From: Microbacterium sp. p3-SID336
GTDB lineage: Bacteria > Actinomycetota > Actinomycetes > Actinomycetales > Microbacteriaceae
Length of the DNA stretch: 64,000 nucleotides
Reading direction: 5' to 3'
Assembly: GCF_025143365.1 (NCBI RefSeq)
Contig: NZ_JALXPE010000006.1
Location: forward strand, 28,219-92,218
Part shown: one piece after another, positions 1 to 10,916 of the stretch
Layout of the letters: each line of letters begins with the position of its first letter
How positions within the stretch are numbered: the first letter of the stretch is position 1
Program-made: the position numbers and the translations under genes
Notes under the pieces: model-generated
Told to the model about the DNA's origin: nothing
What the model saw: only the letters and a program-made list of their open reading frames with translations
Databases searched by the model: none

Positions 1-1
1 C

Positions 2-1063
2 CAGGACGATGCCGCCGTCGCCACCGGGGCGCAGCAGCACCCGCACCCAGCGGTCCTCCACCTCCGCGGCCGCGTCCAGGGCGTTGTCGATGAGGTTGCC
101 GAGCACCGACACCGCATCGACGGGGGAGAGCGGCGTGCGCGGCGTGGCCGGTTCGATGTCCACGTGCCAGTCGATGCCCCGCTCCTTCGCCTGCGACGCC
201 TTGCCGAGCAGCAGGGCGCCGACCGCGGGGTCGCCGTGCCGTCGTGCCGTGACCTGATCCACGAGCGACTGGCTCTGGCGGGAGGTCTCGGTCAGGATCT
301 CGATCGCCTCATCGTGCCGTCCGAGCTCCAGCAGCGCCACCGCGGTGTGCAGGCGGTTGCCGTGCTCATGGGTCTGCGCGCGCAGCGCTTCGCCGAGCGT
401 GCGGATCGACTCGTACGACGACACCGCGTCGCGCAGCTGCCCCGGCGGCAGATCCCCGGCGAAGCGGCGGGTGACGCGACGGGCGATCACGGCCCCGCCC
501 ACCCCGAGCAGCACGAGCGCCGCGGCGATCCCGAGCGACAACGGGAGCCTCCGCACGAACGTCTGGGCGATCGACTCCGTCGTCACCCCGGCTGCGACCC
601 ACCCCACCAGGGCGTCGTGGTCATCGATCACAGGTGCGATGGTGCGGACCGAAGGGCCGAGCGTTCCGCGGAACTCCTCCGTCAGCGGCTGCGGCGTAGC
701 GGGGACCGTGCCGAGGTAGGGGGCGCCGATCTGGGCGGGGTCGGGGTGCGTGATACGGGTGCCGTCCGGCGTCATCACCGTCACGAAGTCGAGCCCTGCC
801 CGGTCGATGACCTCCAGGGCGTACGGCTCCAGTGCGCGCGAGGCCTCGGCCTCGTCCCCGGCGGAGAGCGCGTCGACCACCTCCGGGGAGGCGGCCAGGG
901 TGGCGGCGGCCGCACCGGTCAGACGCTCCGCCTCGTCGCGGGCTGCGCGCTGCGCCTCCACCACGAGGAAGAGCGCGACGAGGGCGGCGGTCACCACGAC
1001 CGCGACCAGCAGCACCACGAAGACGCGCGATGCGGCGCTGCGCACGGGAGAGGTCTGCGCCAT
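2..1063 (-). CDS. CitA/DcuS-type sensor histidine kinase, C-terminus beyond window
   Basis: This reads from an ATG at 1063 towards the left edge without a stop, so 354 codons are seen and the end of the ATPase domain is missing. An N-terminal membrane segment (about residues 13-37), an extracytoplasmic sensor region and a second membrane segment (about 170-195) precede the kinase core. The H-box reads THEHGNRLH with phospho-accepting His232, the arrangement of the CitA/DcuS family, and the N-box NLIDNALDAA lies near residue 327. Kinases of this family sense di- and tricarboxylates. It is divergent from the C4-dicarboxylate transporter gene at 1203, so that gene is its likely target. The partner response regulator is expected to the left of the window. 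GAGGAGGTGACG precedes the start. Confidence 0.88.
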   Translation of the reverse strand, partial: MAQTSPVRSAASRVFVVLLVAVVVTAALVALFLVVEAQRAARDEAERLTGAAAATLAASPEVVDALSAGDEAEASRALEPYALEVIDRAGLDFVTVMTPDGTRITHPDPAQIGAPYLGTVPATPQPLTEEFRGTLGPSVRTIAPVIDDHDALVGWVAAGVTTESIAQTFVRRLPLSLGIAAALVLLGVGGAVIARRVTRRFAGDLPPGQLRDAVSSYESIRTLGEALRAQTHEHGNRLHTAVALLELGRHDEAIEILTETSRQSQSLVDQVTARRHGDPAVGALLLGKASQAKERGIDWHVDIEPATPRTPLSPVDAVSVLGNLIDNALDAAAEVEDRWVRVLLRPGGDGGIVL

Positions 1064-1202
1064 CGTCACCTCCTCGTCGACGCTGCGGGCAGGGACCAAT
1101 ACGACCACAAATGGTGGCCCGGTGCGAGGCGGGCGACCGTGGAAGAGCCGCGGCACGGACGCCGTCGGCACAGACGACGTTGTCGACGACCGAGGAGGAC
1201 GC

Positions 1203-2639
1203 ATGGCGCTCACGACGGGATTCTCCCTTCCCCGATTCCACTGGCGGCGGGGCAAGCAGGCCTGGGACAGGCACACCTGGCTGTACGTCTCCGTGATCAT
1301 CGCCGTCGTACTCGGCGCGATCGTGGGTCTGCTGTGGCCGGAGGTCGGGCGCGCGTTCGAACCCCTCGGCACCGGCTTCGTCGCGCTCATCAAGATGATG
1401 ATCGCGCCCATCATCTTCTGCACGATCGTGGTCGGCGTCGGCTCGATCGCCAAGGCGGCGACCGTCGGCAAGATCGGCGGGCTCGCCCTGGTGTACTTCC
1501 TGGTGATGTCGACGTTCGCGCTCGCGATCGGGCTCGTCGTCGGCAACCTCATCCACCCCGGCTCCGGACTCGACATGGCGAATGCCAGCTACCAGAGCGC
1601 GACCACCGAGGCGAAGACCACGCAGGAGTTCGTGCTCGGCATCATCCCCGCGACCTTCTTCTCCGCCTTCACGGGCGAGAGCGTGCTGCAGGTGCTGTTC
1701 GTCGCCCTGCTCACCGGCTTCGCACTGCAGGGGCTCGGGGAGCGCGGTGCCCCGATCATGGAGGCCGTCAAGCAGCTCCAGAAGCTCGTCTTCCGGATCC
1801 TCGGGATGATCCTGTGGCTCGCTCCGATCGGGGCGTTCGGCGCGATCGCCGCGGTCGTCGGCAAGACCGGGGTCGCGGCCATCTGGAGTCTCGGCATCCT
1901 CATGGTGGCCTTCTACATCACCTGCATCGTGTTCATCCTGGTGGTGCTCGGGACCGTGCTGTGGGCGGTGACCAGGGTGAACGTCCTGTCGCTGATGAAG
2001 TACCTGGGGCGCGAGTACCTGCTCATCGTCGGCACCTCCTCGTCGGAGTCGGCGCTGCCGAGGCTCATCGCCAAGATGGAGCACATCGGCGTCTCCAAGC
2101 CGGTGGTCGGCATCACCGTCCCCACCGGCTATTCCTTCAACCTCGACGGGACGGCCATCTACCTGACGATGGCGTCCCTGTTCATCGCCACCGGGATGGG
2201 GCAGCCCATGTCGATCGGCGAGCAGATCGGGCTGCTCGTCTTCATGATCATCGCGAGCAAGGGCGCAGCGGGCGTCACGGGCGCCGGGCTGGCCACTCTC
2301 GCCGGAGGACTCCAGGCCTACCGCCCCGACCTGGTCGACGGGGTCGGGGTCATCGTGGGCATCGACCGCTTCATGTCCGAGGGCAGGGCGCTCACGAACT
2401 TCACCGGCAACGCCGTCGCCACGCTCCTGATCGGCACCTGGACGAAGCAGATCGACCGTGATCGCGTGCGCCGCGTCCTGGCGGGCGAGCTCCCGTTCGA
2501 CGAATCGCAGCTCGATGGCGTCGACGCGCATGCCGACGCTCCCGTTCACGCCGCGGATGTGCAGGAGCTGCACGACGCCGCCGTCGCGGAGATGTCCGCG
2601 AAGGAGGCCAGAGCACGGCGTCGCGAGCAGGACGCGTGA
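1203..2639 (+). CDS. dctA: DctA-like C4-dicarboxylate:cation symporter
   Basis: A 478-residue polytopic inner-membrane carrier of the dicarboxylate/amino acid:cation symporter (GltPh) fold. Family hallmarks are visible: the serine-rich hairpin tip SSSESALPR, the substrate and cation motif FNLDGTAIYLT, and the second hairpin SKGAAGVTGAG. It should import succinate, fumarate or malate with protons or sodium. ATG 1203 was chosen because GAGGAGGAC lies just upstream and the preceding frame is not membrane-like. It is divergent from the CitA/DcuS-type kinase gene and probably under its control. The acidic C-terminal tail varies in this family. A glutamate/aspartate carrier is the alternative. Confidence 0.9.
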   Translation: MALTTGFSLPRFHWRRGKQAWDRHTWLYVSVIIAVVLGAIVGLLWPEVGRAFEPLGTGFVALIKMMIAPIIFCTIVVGVGSIAKAATVGKIGGLALVYFLVMSTFALAIGLVVGNLIHPGSGLDMANASYQSATTEAKTTQEFVLGIIPATFFSAFTGESVLQVLFVALLTGFALQGLGERGAPIMEAVKQLQKLVFRILGMILWLAPIGAFGAIAAVVGKTGVAAIWSLGILMVAFYITCIVFILVVLGTVLWAVTRVNVLSLMKYLGREYLLIVGTSSSESALPRLIAKMEHIGVSKPVVGITVPTGYSFNLDGTAIYLTMASLFIATGMGQPMSIGEQIGLLVFMIIASKGAAGVTGAGLATLAGGLQAYRPDLVDGVGVIVGIDRFMSEGRALTNFTGNAVATLLIGTWTKQIDRDRVRRVLAGELPFDESQLDGVDAHADAPVHAADVQELHDAAVAEMSAKEARARRREQDA

Positions 2640-2664
2640 GCAGAGCCACGCGCGGCGGAGGGAG

Positions 2665-2695
2665 GATGCGGGAGCCGGATGTCGGCTCCCGCATC
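2665..2695. terminator. bidirectional hairpin between dctA and the DUF5302 gene
   Basis: A perfect 13-bp stem (GATGCGGGAGCCG with its complement) closes a 5-nt loop between two convergent genes. There is no strong U-tract, as is usual in high-GC actinobacteria, so function as a shared terminator is inferred from position and stem strength. Confidence 0.75.
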
Positions 2696-2701
2696 GCGCG
2701 G

Positions 2702-2878
2702 TCAACCGCTCTTGCGTCGGAACTCGCGTCGCGTCTGCGGGGCGTTGGCGGCATGCACGGCGGAGTCGCCGTCGAGGTGTGCCTCGCCCTGCCGGTGGTG
2801 CGCGTTCTTCTTCTCGAGCGCTTCCTTGAACTTGCGCTTCATGTCCTCGGACGAGGATGCGCCTTCTTCGGTGCTCAT
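2702..2878 (-). CDS. small DUF5302-like protein
   Basis: A 58-residue charged protein beginning MSTEEGASSSEDMKRKFKEALEKK. It has a short lysine/glutamate-rich helix followed by a HRQGEAHLDG segment and a basic tail. It matches the compact actinobacterial DUF5302 pattern, whose function is unknown. It has no membrane segment or signal peptide and is probably cytoplasmic and largely helical or disordered. It lies downstream of the DedA gene on the same strand, 33 nt away, so the two may be co-transcribed. Confidence 0.75.
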   Translation of the reverse strand: MSTEEGASSSEDMKRKFKEALEKKNAHHRQGEAHLDGDSAVHAANAPQTRREFRRKSG

Positions 2879-2911
2879 GCCCCTGAGCCTAGGGCACGCC
2901 CGGTCGGTCGG

Positions 2912-3505
2912 TCATCGGGAGGGTCGGGCGGTGACGCGGTCGATGACCACCCCGAGGGCCACGGCGACGGCGACCGAGAGCGGCACCGTGATCAGGGGGC
3001 CTCCGGGCACGACGGCGGCGATCACGGCTCCGACAGCCGCCTGGTACAGCGCCCACCCTGTCGCCGCGAGACCGACGAACGCGAGGTAGCGCCCTGCAGG
3101 CAGTCGCGAGGCACCGGCGACGAGATTCACGGCCAGACGCGCGAACGGCACGAAGCGGGCGGTGAACAGCACCGTCGCCGCGCCGTGCTCGAGGCGCCGT
3201 GCCGCCCAGCCCAGCGCACGCTGTACACGCGGCCCCCGCATCCACCGCCACCGCTCCGTCCCGACCAGACGCCCGATCAGGTAGCAGCACGTATCCCCGG
3301 CCACCGCCGCCAGTGCCGCGCACGCCACGACGACCCAGAGCGGCGGCGTGCCCGTCGTCGCGGCCACGGCCCCCAGTGCGGTGACGGCGATCTCGCCGGG
3401 GATCACCACCACGAACGCGTCGCCCACCACGAGCAGGCTCATCACCGCCAGGCTCCAGGGGGACGCGAGCACCTCGGCGAGCAGATCGGTTGGCACGACG
3501 ACCAC
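2912..3505 (-). CDS. DedA/VTT-domain membrane protein
   Basis: A 197-residue protein with several hydrophobic segments and the VTT (SNARE-associated) core. It shows GDAFVVVIPGEIAV early, GDTCCYLIGRLVG in the middle and FTARFVPFARLAVNLVAGAS, the conserved F-x-R-F-x-P-x-x-R motif of DedA proteins. DedA proteins are half-transporters or flippases for undecaprenyl phosphate or phosphatidylethanolamine and support envelope homeostasis. A GTG start is used, at 3505 or 3496. It diverges from the glycosyltransferase-SGNH gene, which suggests a shared role in envelope glycolipids. That link is inference. Confidence 0.85.
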   Translation of the reverse strand: MVVVPTDLLAEVLASPWSLAVMSLLVVGDAFVVVIPGEIAVTALGAVAATTGTPPLWVVVACAALAAVAGDTCCYLIGRLVGTERWRWMRGPRVQRALGWAARRLEHGAATVLFTARFVPFARLAVNLVAGASRLPAGRYLAFVGLAATGWALYQAAVGAVIAAVVPGGPLITVPLSVAVAVALGVVIDRVTARPSR

Positions 3506-3636
3506 TGTGCCCGCCGTCGGTGAACGACAACCGACGGGAGGATAGCCGGTGACCCCCTGTCCAGCATCCGGTGAACATCTGGTGCAGGAGGCCGTTCCGG
3601 AGGCCCACGCTCGTGCGGGACGGCCATCCTGTGGGT

Positions 3637-5577
3637 GTGAGAGTCGCGATCGTCACCGAGTCCTTCCTCCCGCACCTGAACGGCGTCACCGGATCCGTGA
3701 TCCAGGTCCTCCGGCATCTCGAGCGGCGCGGACACGAGGCCACCGTGATCGCCCCGTCTGCCGCAGGCATCCCCGCTGCCGTGCACGGGGCCCGCATCCA
3801 GGGCGTGCCGAGCATCCCGCTGCCCGGCTACCACGACGTCCGCGTCGGCGCCGCAGGGAGGCGGCGGATCGCTGCCACCCTCGCGGGCTTCACGCCGGAC
3901 GTCGTCCACCTCGCCTCTCCGTTCGCGCTCGGCTGGCGCGGACTGCTCGCCGCCGAGCGCCAGGGTGTCGCGACCGTGGCGGCGTATCAGACCGATGTCG
4001 CCGCCTACACCGAGCGATATCGAGTGGCTGTGACGACGGGCATCGCCGAGGCCCACGTGGCTCGGCTGCATCGGCGGGCGACGCTCACCCTCACCCCGTC
4101 CACGGACTCCGCGCAGCAGCTCGCGCGGCTCGGGGTCGATCGGCTCCGGCACTGGGGGCGGGGCGTGGACGCCGAGCGCTTCCATCCGTCCCGCAGGGAC
4201 GACGCGCTGCGGGCGAGCTGGGGCGGCCAGGTCGCCGTGGGGTACGTCGGGCGCCTCGCGCCCGAGAAGCAGGTCGAGGATCTGGCGGCGTTGCGCGGGC
4301 TCCCGGGGGTGCGGCTGGTGGTCGTCGGGGACGGTCCGAGTCGCGCACGGCTGCAGCAGCAGCTCCCTGAGGCCGTGTTCCTCGGTCGTCTCGACGGAGA
4401 GGCGCTCGCCGCGGCGATGGCCTCCTTCGACGTGTTCGTCCACCCGGGGGAGAGCGAGACGTTCGGCCAGACGCTGCAGGAGGCGCATGCGAGCGGGGTG
4501 CCGGTCGTCGCCACCGGTAGCGGTGGCCCGCTCGACCTGGTGCGGAGCGGCGTGGACGGGTGGCTGTACCGGCCGGGTGACCTCGCGGATCTCCGCATGC
4601 GCGTGGCCGACCTCGCAGGAGACGCCCGGAAGCGCCGCGCCTTCGGCGAGGCCGGCTGGACGGGAGTGCAGGGGAGGAGCTGGGCGAGCATCGGGGATCA
4701 GCTGCTCACGCACATGGAGGAGGCGCGCGAGCTGCGCGAGGTCGACGTGCGGCTCCGCGCGCGCCGCGCCACCAGGCCGGAGCCCACGGCACCGGTGACC
4801 GTCCGCCGCTGGAGCCGGTTCGTCGCCCTCGGCGATTCGCTCACGGAGGGTCTCTGCGACCCGGCGGCGGACGGCACCCTCCGCGGCTGGGCGGATCGGC
4901 TGGCGCTGCTGCTCGCGGCACGCGGCGGTCTGCACTACGCCAACCTCGCGGTCCGGTCGAAGCGGGTGCACGACGTCTGCGGCTCACAGCTGGAGCGGGC
5001 TCTCGCACTGCAGCCGGACCTGGTGTCGATCCTGGTCGGCGCGAACGACCTCGTGAAGCACCGCGTCGATGTGCCGACGACCGCCGCGCTCCTGGAGGGC
5101 GCGGTCTCACGCCTGCGTGCGAGCGGGGCCGATGTGGTGCTGATCACACCGTTCCTTCCCGGACGGCGCGCGGCCGGCCTGTACGCGCCGCGCTTCGCGG
5201 CCTTCGCCACGGCCCTCGCCGGCATCGCGACCAGGACCGGGGCGATCCTGATCGACACGGATCTGCACCCCGCCCTCGGCGACAGGCCGCACTGGGGAGA
5301 GGACCTGGTGCACCTGAGCAGCCGCGGTCACCGCTTCCTGGCGTACCGCGTGGCGGAGGTCCTCGGCGTGCCGCACGCGGAGGCGCTGGGCGCGCTCGAT
5401 GCCGCCCTGCACGATGCCGAGCCGCTCGGACGTGCCGCGTGGTGGCGTCGGCACGCGCTCCCCTGGGTGTGGCGGCGTCTGCACGGTCGCACCGCGGGGG
5501 ACGGGCGCAGCGCGAAGCACGACGACTACGTCTACCTCGGCCGCTCCACAGCCGAACGCGGAGCGCCGGTGGGGTAG
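3637..5577 (+). CDS. GT4 glycosyltransferase fused to SGNH/GDSL hydrolase
   Basis: One open frame holds two enzymes. Residues about 1-385 are a GT-B family 4 glycosyltransferase: an N-terminal loop ESFLPHLNGVTGS, VGYVGRLAPEKQVE starting the donor domain, and the E-x7-E motif in GESETFGQTLQE. It resembles the MgtA/PimB group of mannosyltransferases. Residues about 395-590 are an SGNH esterase with GDSLTEG (Ser401), GAND (Asn470) and DLVH (Asp556, His559). A short arginine-rich linker joins them. GTG 3637 starts the MRVAIVTE core; an upstream GTG at 3571 would add 22 unlikely residues. Neighbours (DedA, UDP-glucose dehydrogenase) point to glycolipid or cell-wall sugar synthesis with acyl or acetyl removal. 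In other genomes these are usually separate genes. Confidence 0.85.
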   Translation: MRVAIVTESFLPHLNGVTGSVIQVLRHLERRGHEATVIAPSAAGIPAAVHGARIQGVPSIPLPGYHDVRVGAAGRRRIAATLAGFTPDVVHLASPFALGWRGLLAAERQGVATVAAYQTDVAAYTERYRVAVTTGIAEAHVARLHRRATLTLTPSTDSAQQLARLGVDRLRHWGRGVDAERFHPSRRDDALRASWGGQVAVGYVGRLAPEKQVEDLAALRGLPGVRLVVVGDGPSRARLQQQLPEAVFLGRLDGEALAAAMASFDVFVHPGESETFGQTLQEAHASGVPVVATGSGGPLDLVRSGVDGWLYRPGDLADLRMRVADLAGDARKRRAFGEAGWTGVQGRSWASIGDQLLTHMEEARELREVDVRLRARRATRPEPTAPVTVRRWSRFVALGDSLTEGLCDPAADGTLRGWADRLALLLAARGGLHYANLAVRSKRVHDVCGSQLERALALQPDLVSILVGANDLVKHRVDVPTTAALLEGAVSRLRASGADVVLITPFLPGRRAAGLYAPRFAAFATALAGIATRTGAILIDTDLHPALGDRPHWGEDLVHLSSRGHRFLAYRVAEVLGVPHAEALGALDAALHDAEPLGRAAWWRRHALPWVWRRLHGRTAGDGRSAKHDDYVYLGRSTAERGAPVG

Positions 5578-5646
5578 CACCGACCGCCGGGTCCGCCGTG
5601 CCGGCAGGGTCGGCCGTGCCCGCAGGCCGCCGGGGGCCCGGGTGGG

Positions 5647-6957
5647 TCAGCGTCGCCCCATCCCGCAGTAGGTCCATCCCGCCGCCCGCCATGCCGCCGC
5701 GTCGAGGCAGTTGCGGCCGTCCACCACGACGCGGCCGCGGACGAGGGACGCGGCGTGCGCGGGGGAGAGCTCTCGGCGGTACTCGTCCCACTCGGTCACG
5801 ACGACCACGGCGTCCGCATCCCGGAGGGCCTCGTCCCGCGAGGGCTCGTAGCCCAGCTGCGGGTGCAGCGCCCTGGCGTTGTCGAGCGCGGCAGGGTCGG
5901 TCACCACCACGTCGGCACCGAGTCCGCGCAACCGCACCGCGACCTCGAGTGCCGGGGAGTCGCGCACGTCGTCGCTGAAGGGCTTGAACGCGGCTCCGAG
6001 CACCGCGATCCTGCGCCCGAACACGAGCCCGTCCAGCGCCTCCACGACGAGCCGCACCGCATGCTCGCGCCGGCGCAGGTTGATCGCGTCGACCTCGTGC
6101 AGGAACCCCACCGCCGCCCCGCGCCCGAGCTCTTCCGCGCGCGCGGCGAACGCCCGGATGTCCTTCGGCAGGCACCCGCCCCCGAACCCGATCCCGGAGC
6201 CCAGGTAGCGGTGGCCGATGCGGGTGTCGTGCCCGAGCGCCTCGGCGAGCAGCGTGATGTCGGCGTCTGCGGCGTCCGCCACCTCGGCCATGGCGTTGAT
6301 GAAGGAGATCTTGGTGGCGAGGAACGCGTTGGCCGCACCCTTCACGAGCTCCGCCGTGGCGAGGTCCGTGACGAGGAAGGGGATACCCGCGTCCACGGCT
6401 GAGCGGTACACCTCCCGGAGCACGTCGACTGCGCGCTCGCCGCGTGCTCCGGCCGCAGCGCCCACCACGATGCGGTCGGGGGTCAGGGTGTCGTGCACCG
6501 CCCACCCTTCGCGCAGGAACTCGGGGTTCCAGACGAGGGCGGCTCCGGTGTCGGCGACGCGCGCGGCGAGCCGGGCCGCGGTGCCGACCGGGACGGTGGA
6601 CTTGCCGGCGAGCACGTCGCCGGGTCGCAGGTGGGGGCGCAGCGCGTCGACCGCGGCCTCGACGAACCGGAGGTCGGCCGCGTGGCCCCCCGGCAGCTGC
6701 GGAGTGCCGACGGCGAGGAAGTGCACGCGGGCGCCGGCGGCGTCGCCCGGTCGCGTCCCGAACCGGAGCCGCCCTGATTCGATGCCGGCCCGCAGGAGCT
6801 CCTCGAGCCGCGGCTCGAAGAAGGGGGCGGATCCCGCGGCGAGGGCGGCCACTCTGCCCTCGTCGACGTCGATCCCGATCACGTCGTGCCCGAGCGACGC
6901 CATGGCCGCGGCGTGGACGGCACCGAGGTAGCCGCATCCGATCACTGACATGCGCAT
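5647..6957 (-). CDS. ugd: UDP-glucose 6-dehydrogenase
   Basis: A 436-residue member of the UDP-glucose/GDP-mannose dehydrogenase family, which oxidises UDP-glucose to UDP-glucuronate using 2 NAD+. The N-terminal Rossmann motif is VIGCGYLGAVHAAAM, the middle has GKSTVPVGTA, and the active-site loop GFGGGCLPKD carries nucleophile Cys262. The start is ATG 6957 (MRMSVIG); a second ATG at 6951 is equally possible. It converges on the GT4-SGNH gene with about 70 nt between, and would supply UDP-glucuronate for envelope glycolipids. UDP-mannose-type substrates cannot be excluded. Confidence 0.92.
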   Translation of the reverse strand: MRMSVIGCGYLGAVHAAAMASLGHDVIGIDVDEGRVAALAAGSAPFFEPRLEELLRAGIESGRLRFGTRPGDAAGARVHFLAVGTPQLPGGHAADLRFVEAAVDALRPHLRPGDVLAGKSTVPVGTAARLAARVADTGAALVWNPEFLREGWAVHDTLTPDRIVVGAAAGARGERAVDVLREVYRSAVDAGIPFLVTDLATAELVKGAANAFLATKISFINAMAEVADAADADITLLAEALGHDTRIGHRYLGSGIGFGGGCLPKDIRAFAARAEELGRGAAVGFLHEVDAINLRRREHAVRLVVEALDGLVFGRRIAVLGAAFKPFSDDVRDSPALEVAVRLRGLGADVVVTDPAALDNARALHPQLGYEPSRDEALRDADAVVVVTEWDEYRRELSPAHAASLVRGRVVVDGRNCLDAAAWRAAGWTYCGMGRR

Positions 6958-7142
6958 GGCCACAGCAGAGCGGACGTCGGACACGCACCGGAGACCGTGC
7001 GGTGAACGGCCGATGGCCGGCGGATGTCGACCGCGCGGCACGGGCACTCGCGGGAATCCGGGCCGTCGCTGGTAGTGTGGGCGAGGGTGGCTCCGGTCAT
7101 CCGCACAACTTCATATCGACTCATGGAGCGATCGGCGGGAGA

Positions 7143-7235
7143 GCTGGTCCCCTGTGGTGGGTTCCTCGGCAGCAGCGGCGCCGGGTGGCTTTCTACTGGT
7201 GGCCAGCGCAGGCGACGTCCGCGGGATTGCCCGCG
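7143..7235 (+). ncRNA. pnp 5' leader, probable Actino-pnp RNA motif
   Basis: The 364 bases between ugd and pnp hold no gene but contain a structured leader. GCTGGTC at 7143-7149 can pair with GGCCAGC at 7201-7207 around an internal structured stretch, and CGCGGG/CCCGCG with an ATTG loop follows at 7220-7235. A conserved cis-regulatory RNA called Actino-pnp is known 5' of polynucleotide phosphorylase genes in Actinobacteria. Position and structure fit that family and suggest autoregulation of pnp mRNA. The exact boundaries were not tested against a covariance model. Confidence 0.6.
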
Positions 7236-7321
7236 CGCCCATATCCGGTCCGTCCGCTCCTTCATGAACACGCTCGCGCATCACACGGATCCGCGAGCTT
7301 AAACAAAGAAGGAGAGACCTC

Positions 7322-9598
<2,277 letters not shown>

Positions 9599-9610
9599 CT
9601 CCCGGACCGA

Positions 9611-9652
9611 ACGACGCCCGGGCCCTTCCCGCTGGAGGGGTCCGGGCGTCGT
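9611..9652 (+). terminator. rho-independent-type hairpin after pnp
   Basis: An ACGACGCCCGGGCCC arm pairs with GGGTCCGGGCGTCGT over 15 positions (one G-U) around a 12-nt loop, 13 nt after the pnp stop codon. Confidence 0.85.
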
Positions 9653-9813
9653 CGTCCCATCCGTGACCAAACCGTTATCAGAAGTTCTCGCGCCGTTCCC
9701 CGGATTGGTCAAGTCCTTCGCGCCCGTCGCATACCCTCGAAGTACACGCACCGGGGGGTGCTGTCAAGCAGCGAAGCAGGTCGGGACGCACCGATCCATG
9801 CGGGGGTGAGAAG

Positions 9814-10842
9814 ATGCGGTTGTTCAGCGTAGGCGCAGGACCAGCCGCCGATCGCGCCCCGGAGGAGCACGCAGAGCATCCCTCCGCTCCCATCCCGATC
9901 GTCGGCCCCGGCGTCGGCGAGGCGATCCGGGTGCCCCTGGGTGAGACGGGGTTCGAGACGTTCCCGCTCATGCTGGGTGCGGCGGAGTTCGGCTGGAACG
10001 TCGACCTCGAGACCAGCCACGGCATCCTCGACCGCTACGTTGAGTTCGGCGGCAACGCGATCCACACGGCAGACGGGTACTCGGGCGGGCGCAGCGAGCA
10101 CATCATCGGCCAGTGGCTGCGCTCTCGCGATCAGCGGGACCGCGCCGTGCTCAGCGTCCGCATCGGCGCGCACGCCGACAACCCCGGCCTCGGCTCCGTG
10201 AATCTCGTGCGCGCGGTCGAGGGCTCCCTCACACGTCTCGGCGTCGAGCGCATCGACGTGCTCTACCTCGACGCCACGATCGACGCCACCACCAACCTGG
10301 AAGACACCCTGGCGACCGTGGAGTGGCTCGTCGAGGCGGGCAAGATCGGAGCGGTCGGCTCCTACGGCTTCGTGCCCGAGCGTCTCGTGGAGGCACGTAT
10401 CCTGGCGTCCGCCGGCTACCCGCGGATCACGGTGATCGACACGCCGTACAACCTCGTGCGGCGGCAGCCCTTCGAAGGCGACCTCCGGCTGGTCGCCGGT
10501 GCGCAGAACCTCGCGGTGACGCCGTCGCACGCGCTGGAGCACGGCTTCCTCTCGGGCCGGCACCGCAGCAAGTCGCTCACCTCGCTCGGGGTGCGCGGCG
10601 AGCAGCTGCGCGGGCAGATCAACCGCCGCGGCATCAAGGTGCTGCGTGCGCTGGATCAGGTGGCGGAGGAGCTCGGGGTCCCGGTCGCCGCGGTGTCCAT
10701 CGCCTGGCTGCTGGCCCAGCGCACGATCGCCGCGCCCATCGTGAACACGTTCGCGGAGGATCACGTGGACGAGCTCATGCAGGGGGCCGGAGTCTCCCTG
10801 TCGCGCAGCCAGGTGGCCGAGCTCACCCGCGCGGGGAACTGA
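9814..10842 (+). CDS. aldo/keto reductase homologue with substituted catalytic tetrad
   Basis: A 342-residue TIM-barrel protein with clear aldo/keto reductase landmarks: AIHTADGYSGGRSEHIIGQWL, LTRLGVERIDVLYLD and VAAVSIAWLLAQ near the C-terminus. The family's catalytic Asp-Tyr-Lys-His tetrad is largely gone: His84 replaces Asp in the normal DTA motif, Tyr89 is kept, Arg116 replaces Lys, and Asp153 replaces His. An N-terminal extension of about 40 residues precedes the barrel. It may be a non-catalytic binding or sensor protein, or use altered chemistry. ATG 9814 follows GGGGGTGAG. Confidence 0.85.
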   Translation: MRLFSVGAGPAADRAPEEHAEHPSAPIPIVGPGVGEAIRVPLGETGFETFPLMLGAAEFGWNVDLETSHGILDRYVEFGGNAIHTADGYSGGRSEHIIGQWLRSRDQRDRAVLSVRIGAHADNPGLGSVNLVRAVEGSLTRLGVERIDVLYLDATIDATTNLEDTLATVEWLVEAGKIGAVGSYGFVPERLVEARILASAGYPRITVIDTPYNLVRRQPFEGDLRLVAGAQNLAVTPSHALEHGFLSGRHRSKSLTSLGVRGEQLRGQINRRGIKVLRALDQVAEELGVPVAAVSIAWLLAQRTIAAPIVNTFAEDHVDELMQGAGVSLSRSQVAELTRAGN

Positions 10843-10916
10843 GCTTCCCGCCACCCGTGACATAGGGTGGAGGAGAGGTCCGGCGGGATGCTGGCGATGA
10901 GGCGAGCGAGCGAGTT

